In this document: piece after piece, positions 46,785 to 57,431 of the stretch
Layout of the letters: each line of letters begins with the position of its first letter
Numbering within the stretch: position 1 is the first letter of the stretch
Assembly (NCBI GenBank): GCA_030220185.1
Contig: JASPKZ010009669.1
Location: forward strand, 1-64,000
From: Diploptera punctata
Taxonomy: Eukaryota; Arthropoda; Insecta; Blattodea; Blaberidae
DNA: 64,000 bases
Reading direction: 5' to 3'
Notes under the pieces: model-generated
The model's input: only the letters and a program-made list of their open reading frames with translations
What the model was told of the DNA's origin: nothing
Databases searched by the model: none
Translations under genes and position numbers: made by a program

Positions 46785-49740
46785 ACTTTACAGCAGTTCG
46801 CCCTTAATTCCTGATTACCAGAGATTCTTATCTTTCCATTGTCCTTCCATACCCCTCTTCATTGTGACATTATATATTCCCTCATACCATGTTCTTCTAC
46901 TTCTCCCCCTCTTCCTTCTGCCTGGTACCATCCAATCCAACACCTGTTTAAGCCACTGTTCATCCGACATCCATTGTACATGTCCATATCACTGTAAAGC
47001 TCTCTTTGTTATCCTATCGATAACAGTTTCTTGTGCATCCATTTCTTGTCTGATATATGTATTTCTAATATGTTGTAACCTGGATATTCTCATACTTCTC
47101 AAAATATATCCATTTCTGTCGCCAAGATTCTTTTCTACATCCTTTCATTTATTGTCCAGCTTTCTGATACATATGTAAGTATACTTTCTATTAAATTAAT
47201 ATTAAGAAGCTAAAGCTGTTACTATGATTGAAATAAGTATATTAAAGTACACTACTAAATTATTGTAATCAAATGGTAAAGAGAAAAATTTATGCCTGAA
47301 CCGGGAATCGAACCCCGAACCTTCAGCTTTCCGTGCTGATGCTCTAACCATTGAGCTAATCCAGGCTTCCTTCCCCTCCAAGCATAAATCCTTCCTTTAC
47401 CTTACTGTCTTGGTCCCACATTCAAATGCTATGAATCATCATTCACAAGTACACAATGAATGGCTTCTACCTGAAGACATGAAGGGACTCCACATAGCTA
47501 TAGCATTATTTATTAAATTAATATTAAGAAGCTAAAGCTGTTACTATGATTGAAATAAGTATATTAAAGTACACTACTAAATTATTGTAATCAAATGGTA
47601 AAGAGAAAAATTTATGCCTGAACCGGGAATCGAACCCCGAACCTTCAGCTTTCCGTGCTGATGCTCTAACCATTGAGCTAATCCAGGCTTCCTTCCCATC
47701 CAAGCATAAATCCTTCCTTTACCTTATTGTCTTGGTCCCACATTCAAATGCTATGAATCATCATTCACAAGTACACAATGAATGGCTTCTACCTGAAGAC
47801 ATGAAGGGACTCCACATAGCTATAGCATTATTTATTAAAAAATATTAAGAAGCTAAAGCTGTTACTATGATTGAAATAAGTATATTAAAGTACACTACTA
47901 AATTATTGTAATTAAATGGTAAAGAGAAAAAATTTTATGCCTGAACCGGGAATCGAACCCCGAACCTTCAGCTTTCCGTGCTGATGCTCTAACCATTGAG
48001 CTAATCCAGGCTTCCTTCCATCCAAGCATTAAATCCTTCCTTTACCTTACTGTCTTGGTCCCACATTCAAATGCTATGAATCATCATTCACAAGTACACA
48101 ATGAATGGCTTCTACCTGAAGACATGAAGGGACTCCACATAGCTATAGCATTATTTATTAAATTAATATTAAGAAGCTAAAGCTGTTACTATGATTGAAA
48201 TAAGTATATTAAAGTACACTACTAAATTATTGTAATCAAATGGTAAAGAGAAAAATTTTATGCCTGAACCGGGAATCGAACCCCGAACCTTCAGCTTTCC
48301 GTGCTGAAAAATTTGTGGGACCAAGACAGTAAGGTAAAGGAAGGATTTATGCTTGGATGGGAAGGAAGCCTGGATTAGCTCAATGGTTAGAGCATCAGCA
48401 CGGAAAGCTGAAGGTTCGGGGTTCGATTCCCGGTTCAGGCATAAATTTTTCTCTTTACCATTTGATTACAATAATTTAGTAGTGTACTTTAATATACTTA
48501 TTTCAATCATAGTAACAGCTTTAGCTTCTTAATATTAATTTAATAAATAATGCTATAGCTATGTGGAGTCCCTTCATGTCTTCAGGTAGAAGCCATTCAT
48601 TGTGTACTTGTGAATGATGATTCATAGCATTTGAATGTGGGACCAAGACAGTAAGGTAAAGGAAGGATTTATGCTTGGATGGGAAGGAAGCCTGGATTAG
48701 CTCAATGGTTAGAGCATCAGCACGGAAAGCTGAAGGTTCGGGGTTCGATTCCCGGTTCAGGCATAAATTTTTCTCTTTACCATTTGATTACAATAATTTA
48801 GTAGTGTACTTTAATATACTTATTTCAATCATAGTAACAGCTTTAGCTTCTTAATATTAATTTAATAAATAATGCTATAGCTATGTGGAGTCCCTTCATG
48901 TCTTCAGGTAGAAGCCATTCATTGTGTACTTGTGAATGATGATTCATAGCATTTGAATGTGGGACCAAGACAGTAAGGTAAAGGAAGGATTTATGCTTGG
49001 ATGGGAAGGAAGCCTGGATTAGCTCAATGGTTAGAGCATCAGCACGGAAAGCTGAAGGTTCGGGGTTCGGTTCCCGGTTCAGGCATAAATTTTTCTCTTT
49101 ACCATTTGATTACAATAATTTAGTAGTGTACTTTAATATACTTATTTCAATCATAGTAACAGCTTTAGCTTCTTAATATTAATTTAATAAATAATGCTAT
49201 AGCTATGTGGAGTCCCTTCATGTCTTCAGGTAGAAGCCATTCATTGTGTACTTGTGAATGATGATTCATAGCATTTGAATGTGGGACCAAGACAGTAAGG
49301 TAAAGGAAGGATTTATGCTTGGATGGGAAGGAAGCCTGGATTAGCTCAATGGTTAGAGCATCAGCACGGAAAGCTGAAGGTTCGGGGTTCGATTCCCGGT
49401 TCAGGCATAAATTTTTCTCTTTACCATTTGATTACAATACTTTCTATTGTCTGTATAATCTCTTTTTTTTTTTTCTGGTCAAATTTCTATTCCATAAAAG
49501 ACCATTCAGGGATCTAATCGCCTTCCTTGCACAATTTACTCTGTTAATAATATGTTTTTCACAAGTACCAGATTTATCTATTATAGAACCAAGATATTCA
49601 AATTCTTCAACACATTTAATTACCATATTATTTATTTGTAGGTCTTCTGAATTTCCTCCGATTACCATATATTCTGTTTTCATATAATTTATCTTCAGTC
49701 CCCCTACCTCAAATGCATCTACCAACTTTCTAATCATATA
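46785..49740 (-). mobile_element. LINE split by the palindromic array
   Basis: 49740-49449 in minus reads MIRKLVDAFEVGGLKINYMK, EEFEYLGSIIDKSGTCEKHI and LNGLLWNRNLTRKKK. The reading continues at 47180 with the SESWTINE and MDMYNGCRM region to 46785. The 47193-49436 array with its TSD lies between. Confidence 0.75.
47193..49436. mobile_element. 2.2-kb palindromic array of tRNA-like units, 12-bp TSD
   Basis: Flanked by ATACTTTCTATT at 47181-47192 and 49437-49448. About 3.5 head-to-tail units of about 322 bp in minus orientation (47193-48307) meet about 3.5 in plus orientation (48308-49436), forming an almost perfect inverted repeat. Units are highly similar, suggesting recent origin or homogenisation. 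It is inserted in a minus-strand LINE. The tRNA-like heads have C at the position after the anticodon stem's first loop base in most copies and a T-stem mismatch, so they are not standard tRNAs. Confidence 0.85.
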
Positions 49741-49808
49741 TTCTATATATTTTTTACTTCATAGTGTTAATTCCTAAAGAGTTAAGCATTGTATATTGTT
49801 TGTTACAG

Positions 49809-50006
49809 ACTAGAAGTAAACAATTCACAGGTAAAGGCAGTTTATCTTGCTGCTTGTCACCTTAAGATGGACCGTGTGGTAAGAGAATGTATCGTCATCT
49901 CATCAAGAACCTAAATGTGGACAACTGCATTGAAACTCGTTCCCTCCCAGGCATAAACAAGAACAAGGCATTTATGGATCAAGTGGATGCTTATATTGCC
50001 AAAGAA
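49809..50006 (+). CDS. IVNS1ABP: Exon 3, BTB end and BACK start, with a one-base frameshift
   Basis: Acceptor TTTGTTACAG, donor GTGAGT. It first reads LEVNNSQVKAVYLAACHLKMDRVVRE. At 49888-49890 the frame slips: in frame one it runs CIVISSRT and stops, whereas from 49890 the next frame reads YRHLIKNLNVDNCIET and VDAYIAKE, all family-typical, and ends in phase 0 with exon 4. One T seems missing after TG (TGT TAT became TGTAT). The two halves align with BTB-BACK proteins without a gap if it is restored. The cause is either a sequence error or a real inactivating deletion. Confidence 0.85.
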
Positions 50007-50324
50007 GTGAGTTTATTTAAATACGTAGCCAGTAAAATCAACTAAAAAAATAATATATATCAACATATAAAATGTATCTTCTCAGCTTCACATACCTTTG
50101 TAATTTAGCATTTCAAAGAGACGGATGTTCGACTAACCACAATATAACCTGGATTGTACGCATTCCTTTTGTTTCATGCATTGTCACCCTAATTCATAAA
50201 TCTCAGAATTACACTTTTGGTGATTTTTATGTTTTTTCAACTCTCTAGAGGAAATTGTATCATTTAATCAGAGTGAAATACAATATACTCTGAAAACATT
50301 AAGAAATTATATATTTTAAAGGAC

Positions 50325-50880
50325 AAATTACTATGAGGTTTAATTTTAAATTTAAATTAAAATTCTTTATATCTCACCTCATATCCTGTCTTCTAATTAT
50401 TATTAATTATCTAATGTAATTATAATTAATATTTTTATAATTAATAATTATAATTAATTAGAAGACAGGATATGAGGTAAGATATAAAGAATTTTTTTAT
50501 TATTGATTTAACATTTCTCACTGAAAGATAAATGTTATTTGAAGAGAAATTTTCGCCTAGACCAAGACTCGAACCCGGGACCTTTGGTGAGAAATGTTAA
50601 ATCAATAATAAAAACATCATTAGAAGCCTTACTAGCTTTATAAAGTAATGTTAAATTTCCAATAAATGTCTTCTTAACTAAGAAGCTGCCATTTGCAAAG
50701 ATAGAAACAATGGTTTCAAAAGCATTTGGCGAGAGGGAATTACAACGTATATAAGAGGAAAATTTGCATCTAGATTGTAACTCACCTCGGTAGCTCAGTT
50801 GGTAGAGCATTTGGCCCGGCAAGCCAAAGGTCCCAGGTTCAAGTCTCGGTCTAGGCAAAAATTTTTCTCTTCAAATATAA
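50325..50880. mobile_element. Composite of TATGAGG foldback and tRNA-Ala-like repeat
   Basis: 50325-50510 is an AT-rich foldback with CACCTCATATCCTGTCTTC and its complement. 50520-50585 holds a truncated minus tRNA-like head, and 50585-50880 the plus arm with GCCTCGGTAGCTC-type head at about 50787. Modules are the same as in 51781-52358 and at 63725-64000. Confidence 0.65.
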
Positions 50881-50887
50881 AGAATAT

Positions 50888-51121
50888 AAAAATAAAACTT
50901 ACAGTTTTATTTGATATTCATATTTATTAAGATATAATTTAGTTACAGCTGTTCTGGTACACACTGTACCTTCTTCAGACATGTTAACAAATTAATGTAT
51001 TAATTAATACAATTCATTAATTTAACATGTCTGAAGAAGGTACAGTGTACCGAAACAGCTGTAACTAAATTATATCTTAATAAATATGAAAATCAAATAA
51101 AACTGTAAGTTTTATTTTTAT
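50888..51121. mobile_element. Foldback element with hammerhead motif
   Basis: The arms start AAATAAAACTTACAG and end with the complement. The loop region around 50990-51020 is AT-rich. It adjoins the tRNA-Ala-like repeat ending at about 50880. The left arm has a decayed motif (AGAAC instead of GAAAC). Confidence 0.7.
51027..51068 (+). ncRNA. Hammerhead ribozyme motif
   Basis: CTGAAGA 51031-51037; extra A; stem II GGTAC 51039-51043 with GTACC 51047-51051, loop AGT; GAA 51052-51054; stem III ACA/TGT 51055-51062 with loop GC; H17 A51063. Stem I is weak (TG/AC). Confidence 0.6.
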
Positions 51122-51336
51122 TTAATTAAAAAAGTAATGGATTTTCATCAAGTAAACACCAGCTCAATTGATTACTTGAAGAATTTTAATTTAAATCTTA
51201 TGATATCTATCTATATAAAAATGAATATATGTAATGTTCATCCTTTATAGACTTCTAAACTGCTGAACTGATCTTTATGAGAATTTGTACATACAGGTTT
51301 TTAGATATGGCAAATGTTTAGCCACTATCTATTATG

Positions 51337-51481
51337 GTAATAAAAGATTCTGGGCTATGTGGCCGTGGTCTATAACTGGCGTTTCTTCCAGTTTCGATGG
51401 AAGAAACGCCAGTTATAGACCACGGCCACATAGCCCGGAATCTTTTATTAATGATTACCGGCCGTGAAAGCCTGCATTCCA
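51337..51481. mobile_element. Compact foldback, 15-bp TSD
   Basis: Flanked by CCACTATCTATTATG at 51322-51336 and 51482-51496. It is a near-perfect palindrome around GGCCGTGGTC boxes, with a GGCCGTGAAAGCC extension on one side that also occurs at the left of the 56494 element. No hammerhead core is visible. Confidence 0.8.
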
Positions 51482-51780
51482 CCACTATCTATTATGTTTT
51501 AAAACCATCAGGTGTAGGAGTTCACCTGAAACAAAAATTTAAAAATTGCTCTAGCAGTTGAAATTTTCAATGTTTCAATGAAACATGCTATTAAAATAAA
51601 CAGAGGTAGGTATTTTCCAAAAAATCAGCGAAATCCGATTGTTAGAAGTGGGGTTCACCTGAAATAAAAAATTAACTATCGCCATGTTTTGTTATTTGCA
51701 ATGTATACCATACAATTTAATTAACCTCTAATTTTCTTCTTATTTATTCAACTAAAAATAAATACACATAAATTATATTT

Positions 51781-52358
51781 GAAGAGAAAAATTTTTGCCT
51801 AGACCGAGACTCGAACCCGGGACCTTTGGCTTGCCAGGCCAAATGCTCTACCGACTGAGCTACCGAGGCGAGTTATGATCTAGACGCAAATTTTTCTCTT
51901 ATATGCGTTGTAATTCCCTCTCGCCAAATGCTTTTGAAATCATTGCTTCTATCTTTGCAAATGGTGGCTTCTTAGTTAAGAAGACATTTATTGGGAATTT
52001 AACATTACTTTATAAAGGTAGTAAGGCTTCTAATTATTTATAATAAAAACATCATTAGAAGTCTTACTAGCTTTATAAAGTAATGTTAAATTCCCAATAA
52101 ATGTCTTCTTAACTAAGAAGCCACCATTTGCAAAGATAGAAGCAATGGTTTCAAAAGCATTTGGCGAGAGGGAATTACAACGCATATAAGAGAAAAATTT
52201 GTGTCTAGATCGTAACTCGCCTCGGTAGCTCAGTTGGTAGAGCATTTGGCCCGGCAAGCCAAAGGTCCCAGGTTCGAGTCTCGGTCTAGGAAAAAATTTT
52301 TCTCTTCAAATATAATTTATCTTTCAGTGAGAAATGTTAAATCAATAATAAAAACATC
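51781..52358. mobile_element. tRNA-Ala-like foldback, 13-bp TSD
   Basis: Flanked by ATAAATACACATA at 51768-51780 and 52359-52371. The two arms of about 270 bp each carry a cloverleaf-like head (GCCTCGGTAGCTCAGT ... TTCGAGTCTCGG, anticodon loop CTGGCAA in the minus copy, GGC anticodon) followed by AGGCAAAAATTTTTCTCTTC. The arms meet near 52040. Confidence 0.8.
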
Positions 52359-52837
52359 ATAAATACACATATCTAATTTATTTAGGTGCAGCAGCTCATG
52401 CTGGGTATTACCTAGTACAATATAAACATATTCCTTTAAAATTGGGGCATCAAAATATTTTTGTTTGAAAAATGGAGACACGAGGTTTGTCAGAATGATA
52501 GAATGATAATGTCAGTTCTTTGTAAATGATGGGGTAAGAGTCAAATGTTCTATTATTATCAATCTGAAGTAGACTACTATTTATTTTGCAATTGTTGTGT
52601 TTGGTTCATCAAATAAAATAAGATGTGTAAATGAATGATGACATTAGACATACACAGCCTACTGTTATACGTCCAAAAATCATATATTATGATATGTATA
52701 AAGATGATGCAGCTCAAATAAGATTAATAGGGCACTTAGTTATTGCTTGTGTGTGTCAACTTGTTATGAAATGGTTAAAAGAAACAGACAAAACAAGCTG
52801 CGGTCAGAATTAAGCTCTGTGGCATCTACATCTACAA

Positions 52838-53800
52838 TGGTGTAACAGCCCAACATTGGACCTTAGCCTCTCCTTTGTTAGGAATTATTAGACCAAATTA
52901 ATTTAGTTACACTTCAATGTTTTATTACTAATTTCATACATCTCAATGATGGATAAATCATATTTGAAGAGAAAAATTATATGCTCAGACTAGGACTTGA
53001 ACCCAGGACCCTTGGTTCTCTAGACCAAGTGCTCTACCACCTGAGCAAGTACCGATCTAAACGCAAATTTTTCTCTATATACGTTGTAATTCCCATCCTC
53101 CAAATGCTATGAGGCCTTTGCTTTTATCTTTACAAATGGCAGCTCCTATATTAAGAAGACATGTTTGGGAATTATACATTACATTATAAATGCCAGTACA
53201 TCATTGAGATGTATGAAATTAGTAATAAAAACATTGAAAAAAGCCGTACTGGCATTTATAATGTATAATTCCCAAATATGTCTTCTTAATATAGGAGCCG
53301 CCATTTGCAAAGGCTTCATAGCATTTGGTAGGCAGGAATTACAACGTATATAGAGAAAAATTTGCATTTACATCGGTATTTGCTCAGGTAGCTCAGATGG
53401 TAGAGCATTTGGTCTAGACAACCAAGGGTCCCTTCAAGTTCCGGTCTGAGCATATAATTTTTCTCTTCAAATATGATTAGTTACACTTATTTCTCTACAT
53501 ATATCATGAATGTGGTCAACATACCCACTCAATGAGACATCTAGTAGGCAATTAGGTTTTGCTAGGATGATGAAGGTCAGTAAAATTTGCTTAGAGGTCT
53601 CTTTATTCAGCCTTAAGGTTCTTTTACGGGCCTGAAAAATCTTCAGACTTGGGACCCATGGCCTAAAGTCCTTCCTAAAGGACTTCTCCTTGGATTTTTG
53701 CATCCTAAAAAATCCCAAGACCAGGTTTGGCCAGGTTTGAACCCATGACCCTCAGGACCAGAGGCAACGAGCATAACCACTAGACCACTGCAGCTGACAG
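52838..53800 (-). mobile_element. SINE family B split by tRNA-like foldback
   Basis: The segments 52838-52914 and 53489-53800 form one copy (CTCCTTTGTTAGGAATTA ... AAAATCTTCAGACTTGGGAC ... GGTTTGAACCCATGACCC). Confidence 0.75.
52915..53476. mobile_element. Diverged tRNA-like foldback inside a SINE, 12-bp TSD
   Basis: Flanked by TTAGTTACACTT at 52903-52914 and 53477-53488. The heads (GGTAGCTCAGATGG in plus, CTACCACCTGAGC in minus) are followed by ATAATTTTTCTCTTC. The centre is an inverted CATCATTGAGATGTATG pair. It shares layout but little primary sequence with 51781-52358. Confidence 0.75.
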
Positions 53801-54512
53801 CTCTATGGCATTACAGGTCTAAAATGCCTCACATGCCATGTATCGATCACAAAATTGGACAATCATTCTGGCAGTATAGGGGTGACAGTTCTCAGCCACT
53901 ATTTATCATAGCTCAATTCCTCGGGATGCTGAGTGTAGCCCAATCCATTCATTAGTCTAAATTCCTCAGAAAATGTATTCCCTCAGCAACTTAAATGTGT
54001 ACATATCTATTAGCTCTGTGCCATGACATATCTTAGACAATTTCCTATGATGCAGGGCACAACAAATCTTCATTACATGTATCCAGCCATAGCTGATGAC
54101 ACGAATCCATTGTATACTTATGCTATAAGTTGCAATGGGGCTGCATTTAAACATGCAGCTTATGTGGGCATTCAAGGTGAGTGTCCACGAGATTAAAAGA
54201 AAGAGATATAGGAAAGACAGAAATGAACCCTTCGGCCTCGAATACTCTTAATACCATCAGGGTCGAAGAAAACAAGAGGTCAGGCAAGGGAGACTGGATA
54301 GGAAAGTAAAAGAGGGATCTGGTATTAGAAAAGGAAGAAATACTAGATCAGTTAAAGATAAAAATTAGGAGCAAAACACAACTAAATGGAAGCAATGTTT
54401 TGGTCAGCTCGGGCACCTTGTTGTTGCCATCCACATATCTGCTACATGGGGACCCCTGAGGGTGGACACAAGAAAAAACATTGAAATAAAAAGTTATGTT
54501 TTGTTGTTGCAG

Positions 54513-54695
54513 TTTGAAAATGTGTGTAAATCAAAGATCCTGCTGTCTCTCCCCTGTATACGTATTGAGGTGCTAAACCAAACCCGGCAGGAGATGTCAT
54601 TGGTGGTAGGAGAGTCTGTGTGTCAGCTGGTGTTAGACTGGGTACGGCGACAGTCAGAAGACGATGCCATAAACATGGATCAGCTCATGGAAAAG
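54513..54695 (+). CDS. IVNS1ABP: Exon 4, BACK domain
   Basis: Acceptor TTTTGTTGTTGCAG, donor GTAAGA; 61 codons, phase 0 on both sides. Reads FENVCKSKILLSLPCIRIEV, then VVGESVCQLVLDWVRRQSED and MDQLMEK. LLSLPCIRIEV followed by V...V.DWVR is the BACK-domain pattern (F.LP...L..L...L.V..E..V..AV..W). It is a helical spacer that in the family positions the kelch propeller relative to Cullin-3. Confidence 0.9.
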
Positions 54696-55042
54696 GTAAG
54701 AGCAACATAAACTGAACTCTATATTTCACAGCAGACAATTTTAACTGAGAATGATTTAATTAAATGTTCATATTCTCTATCTCCACAGTGGCATAACAGT
54801 CAATGTTGGGCCTTTTGTTAGGAATTACTACATCAAATTAATTTGGTTACGCTTATTTGCCTACAGATGTCATGAATAGTATGTGGTCAATATATCAACC
54901 CAATGAGACATCTAGTAGGCAACTGAGATATTATATTAAATTAATGTTGGGAAGTAAACATTATGAGGTATAATCATTCAAATTCATCGGAGAACATTTT
55001 GTTTAAACAACTCACCTCATAGGATTCATGCTTCCATGATAC

Positions 55043-55080
55043 TGCGGTTTCAAACACAGTCGTGTTCATCTTCAGCCATA
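55043..55080 (-). ncRNA. Hammerhead ribozyme motif, left arm
   Basis: On the minus strand: CTGAAGA (55075-55069), extra T, stem II GAACAC/GTGTTT with loop GACT, GAAACC and a cleavable A. Stem III has one C-A mismatch compared with the right arm. Confidence 0.65.
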
Positions 55081-55106
55081 ACTCCGACTGACGAAATTCT
55101 TTGGAG

Positions 55107-55154
55107 TTATGGCTGAAGATGAACACAACTGTGTTTGAAACCGCGGTATCATGG
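55107..55154 (+). ncRNA. Hammerhead ribozyme motif, right arm
   Basis: Stem I TTATGG 55107-55112 with TCATGG 55149-55154 (six pairs including G-U); CTGAAGA 55113-55119; extra T; stem II GAACAC 55121-55126 with GTGTTT 55131-55136; GAA 55137-55139; stem III ACC/GGT 55140-55147 with loop GC; H17 A55148. Every part of a type I hammerhead is present. Confidence 0.75.
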
Positions 55155-55904
55155 AAGCATGAATCCTATGAGGTGAGTTGTTTAAACAAAATGTTCTCCG
55201 ATGAATTTTAACTGAGATATTACTGGGGTGATGCGATCAGTAAATTTTGCTTAGAGGCCTCTTTATTCAGGATTAAGAATCTTTTCTTCTTTTTATATCT
55301 TGTAAGCCCATATTTCCCTTAACAGAGATTTAGGCGCTCTCCCCCTACAGGGAAGAATTTGAACCATACTAATTTAGTTACACTTGTTTCGTATAGATGT
55401 CATTTGAGTGGTCCGTGGTCAGCGTTCTGCCTCATACTGACATCTAGGAAACCAAGGTAGTACTAGGACGGGAAAATTCAGTAAATTTTGCTTAGAGGCC
55501 TTTCATTTAGGCTTAAGGATCTTTTACGAGCCTGAAAATCTTCAGACTCGGGACCCACGGCTTAAAGTCCCTCCCGGAGGACTTGCTCCTTGGATTTTTC
55601 CATCCTAAAAAAATCCATCGACCCTGGCCAGGTTAGAACCCGCGACCCTTGGGACCAGAGGCAAGGAGCATAAAAACTAGTCCACCGTGCCCCGATTAAG
55701 AATCTTTTACAAGCCTAAAAATCTTCAGACTCGGTACTCAGGGCTTAAAGTTTCTCCTGGAGGACTTGCTCCTTGGATTTTTTTTGTCCTAAAAAATCCA
55801 TTGATCCTGGCTGGCTTTGAACCCATAACCCTCAAGATCAGAGAATAGGAACATAACACTAATCCTATACAGCCGACACATTTTTTTTAAGGTAGTTATA
55901 TTTC

Positions 55905-56122
55905 CAAAATGGGGGATAAAAGAGGTGCATGGAAGCTTCTTATAGGAAAACTATAAGGAAAACGCCCAGTTGGTAGACCAAGAATGAGGTGGGAGAATAA
56001 CAATATCCATGATTTGAGGGAAGTAGATTATACAGGTGATGATTTGGAAAACATTAGCTCAGGATAGGGGTGTATGGAGAGTTTGTCCATGCAGCCATGA
56101 ACCTACAGGTTTGATAGAGCAG
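55905..56122 (+). mobile_element. LINE family 1 tail in intron 4
   Basis: Contains GTGCATGGAAGCTTCTTATA, CGCCCAGTTGGTAGACCAAG and CATGAACCTACAGG. Small indels, not open. Confidence 0.7.
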
Positions 56123-56351
56123 TGAATTAGTTATATTTCCAAAAAAGAAGCCTAAGATTATTACACTTAGTTGTGGATTTAATTTTTTTATTATATTTAT
56201 ATAAAGAACATGCTAACTTTTGAGCGTTTGCTCTTTATTTTATGAAAAATGCTAGTTCTCAGTTTTATTTTATTTATTATGTTTACAAGCTTAATTCTTT
56301 AGAAACCTAGATATATATTTGATATAACAACATAATTTTGTGTTCTGACAG

Positions 56352-56483
56352 ACACATTTGCTGTACCTAGCGATGGACAACTCGCTACAGGATTGTACAG
56401 AACTACCTACAGGCGATGTCAGTGACACAGAGATTGTGCAGGATTATAAAAAATTATCTAAACGTAATCAAGCCAACAACAAG
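56352..56483 (+). CDS. IVNS1ABP: Exon 5, end of BACK and linker
   Basis: Acceptor TTCTGACAG, donor GTGAGA; 44 codons, phase 0 on both sides. Reads THLLYLAMDNSLQDC, TELPTGDVSDTEIVQDY and KKLSKRNQANNK. The first part matches the last BACK helix and the rest is a charged linker. The bases at its donor (AAGGTGAGAATTG, 56481-56493) recur at 56731-56743 as the target-site duplication of a foldback element, giving two adjacent donor candidates. Confidence 0.85.
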
Positions 56484-56493
56484 GTGAGAATTG

Positions 56494-56730
56494 TATTGAC
56501 TTAGGCTTTCACGGCCGGAGTTGCTATGATGATCTTGAAGAAGATTTCCGGGCTGTAGGCCGTGGTCTTGAAGCTTGAAGTTCCCCAACGTTTCGCCAGA
56601 GATTGCGTCTGGCATCCTCAAAGTTTGTCTTACCCTTGAGGATGCTAGACGCAGTCTCTGGCAAAACGTCGGGGAATTTCAAGCTTCGAGACCACGGCCT
56701 ACAGCCCGGAAATCTTCTTCAAGGTCATTA
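56494..56730. mobile_element. Foldback element immediately after exon 5, 13-bp TSD
   Basis: Flanked by AAGGTGAGAATTG at 56481-56493 and 56731-56743. The arms contain GGCCGTGGTC and a decayed hammerhead scaffold (left, minus strand 56621-56590: TTGAGGA, T, GCCAGA...TCTGGC, GAAAC; right: CTTGAGGATG...GGCAAAAC). The left copy of the TSD is the splice donor of exon 5. Confidence 0.85.
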
Positions 56731-56961
56731 AAGGTGAGAATTGCATGATATGTATAAGTTCTTTTTCTTCTTCTTCCTCTTTTCCCTTCTGTCTATTGTG
56801 TTGGGACTACCTCAATCCACTTCATCTACTCTATTCTTTCTTTTGTCATTCTATTTAATTCTCCATCTTCTTTCCCAATTCTTCTTGCTATATCATTGGT
56901 ACTATCCATGTATTTTTTCTTTGACATTCCTCTATTCCCTTCTGTTATTGCTTCCATTATT

Positions 56962-57220
56962 TGATTCCCGATCGGGATAGGCTCCTTGGTGAGTTTTTCT
57001 CAAGGTTTTTCCTCACCTGTAAGACAAATGTCAGGAAGCTTAGAGCCCAATGGTCCCTGAAAGTCATCTGGCCTTCATCATCATCATCACCCTTCGTCGG
57101 TGTGAAAAGCAACAGGAAGCTACCACATCTATAATCCCCTAGTAAAGCTGCAAAGCATAGCATGAAAATGCTATGATTGCAGTGAAAGACCTGCCCTCGT
57201 GCAGAATTACTATGGATATA
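56962..57220 (+). mobile_element. SINE family A, intron 5
   Basis: TTCCCGATCGGGATAGGC, TTTTTCCTCACCTGTAAGAC, GCAGAATTACTATGG. Head partly lost. Confidence 0.75.
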
Positions 57221-57227
57221 TCTATTA

Positions 57228-57345
57228 ACAAGGGAACTGTCAACCATTGCATGCCAGAACCTACCTTGAAATTTCTCCCAAAGAAAGGCCATGTACAAAA
57301 AATTATCTGCCACTTATAACTGCAAGGCACTAAAATCTGGCCAGA
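57228..57345 (-). repeat. Interspersed repeat, also at 58727-58853 (+) and 38678-38720
   Basis: GGGAACTGTCAACCATTGCA and TGCAAGGCACTAAAATCTGG match, reversed, GCGATGGTTGAC and TTGTGCCTTGCAGTT at 58 kb. Confidence 0.5.
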
Positions 57346-57431
57346 TCTGTCATTTAAACTACAGGGAAGTAATATAACTTCTGACTTGTTGGATTGGGTA
57401 ACCTTCAAATCTGCCATTTGTGCCGTGCTAA

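Larger units (their letters stand above)
51195..52420. mobile_element. TE remnant hosting two foldbacks
   Basis: TATCTATATAAAAATGAA with CTGCTGAACTGATCTTTATG on the left, CAGCTCATGCTGGGTATTAC on the right. I recall similar ends in widespread non-autonomous arthropod repeats, but cannot name the family. Confidence 0.4.
54934..55209. mobile_element. Foldback element with hammerhead motifs in both arms, 13-bp TSD
   Basis: Flanked by AACTGAGATATTA at 54921-54933 and 55210-55222. The arms pair almost base for base, from the CGGAGAACATTTTGTTTAAA region to its complement. It is inserted in a minus-strand SINE of family B inside intron 4. Its right arm recurs in a chimeric element at 63668-63722. 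Confidence 0.85.
54790..55872 (-). mobile_element. SINE family B split by a foldback and by another SINE B
   Basis: Host copy: 54790-54933, 55223-55285 and 55709-55872. The intruders are 54934-55209 (hammerhead foldback) and 55286-55693 (SINE B, TSD GATTAAGAATCTTTT at 55271-55285 and 55694-55708). Confidence 0.8.

Noticed and set aside
47500..47530. CTGAAGACATGAAGGG in the tRNA-like units as a hammerhead
   Set aside because: No GAAA after a stem II, so the tRNA-like units are not placed in the ribozyme group by core motif.
48370..48445. Functional tRNA gene
   Set aside because: The cloverleaf is near complete but has a T-stem mismatch, usually C where U33 is expected, identical flanks in every copy, and inverted-array context. 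It is a repeat head.
47193..49436. CRISPR array
   Set aside because: Units are about 322 bp, inverted in two halves, tRNA-headed and in animal DNA.
49879..49912. A 34-nt mini-intron (GTAAGA...AAG) in exon 3 instead of a frameshift
   Set aside because: It would remove 11 residues that align without gap to the family, and 34 nt is unusually short for an intron.
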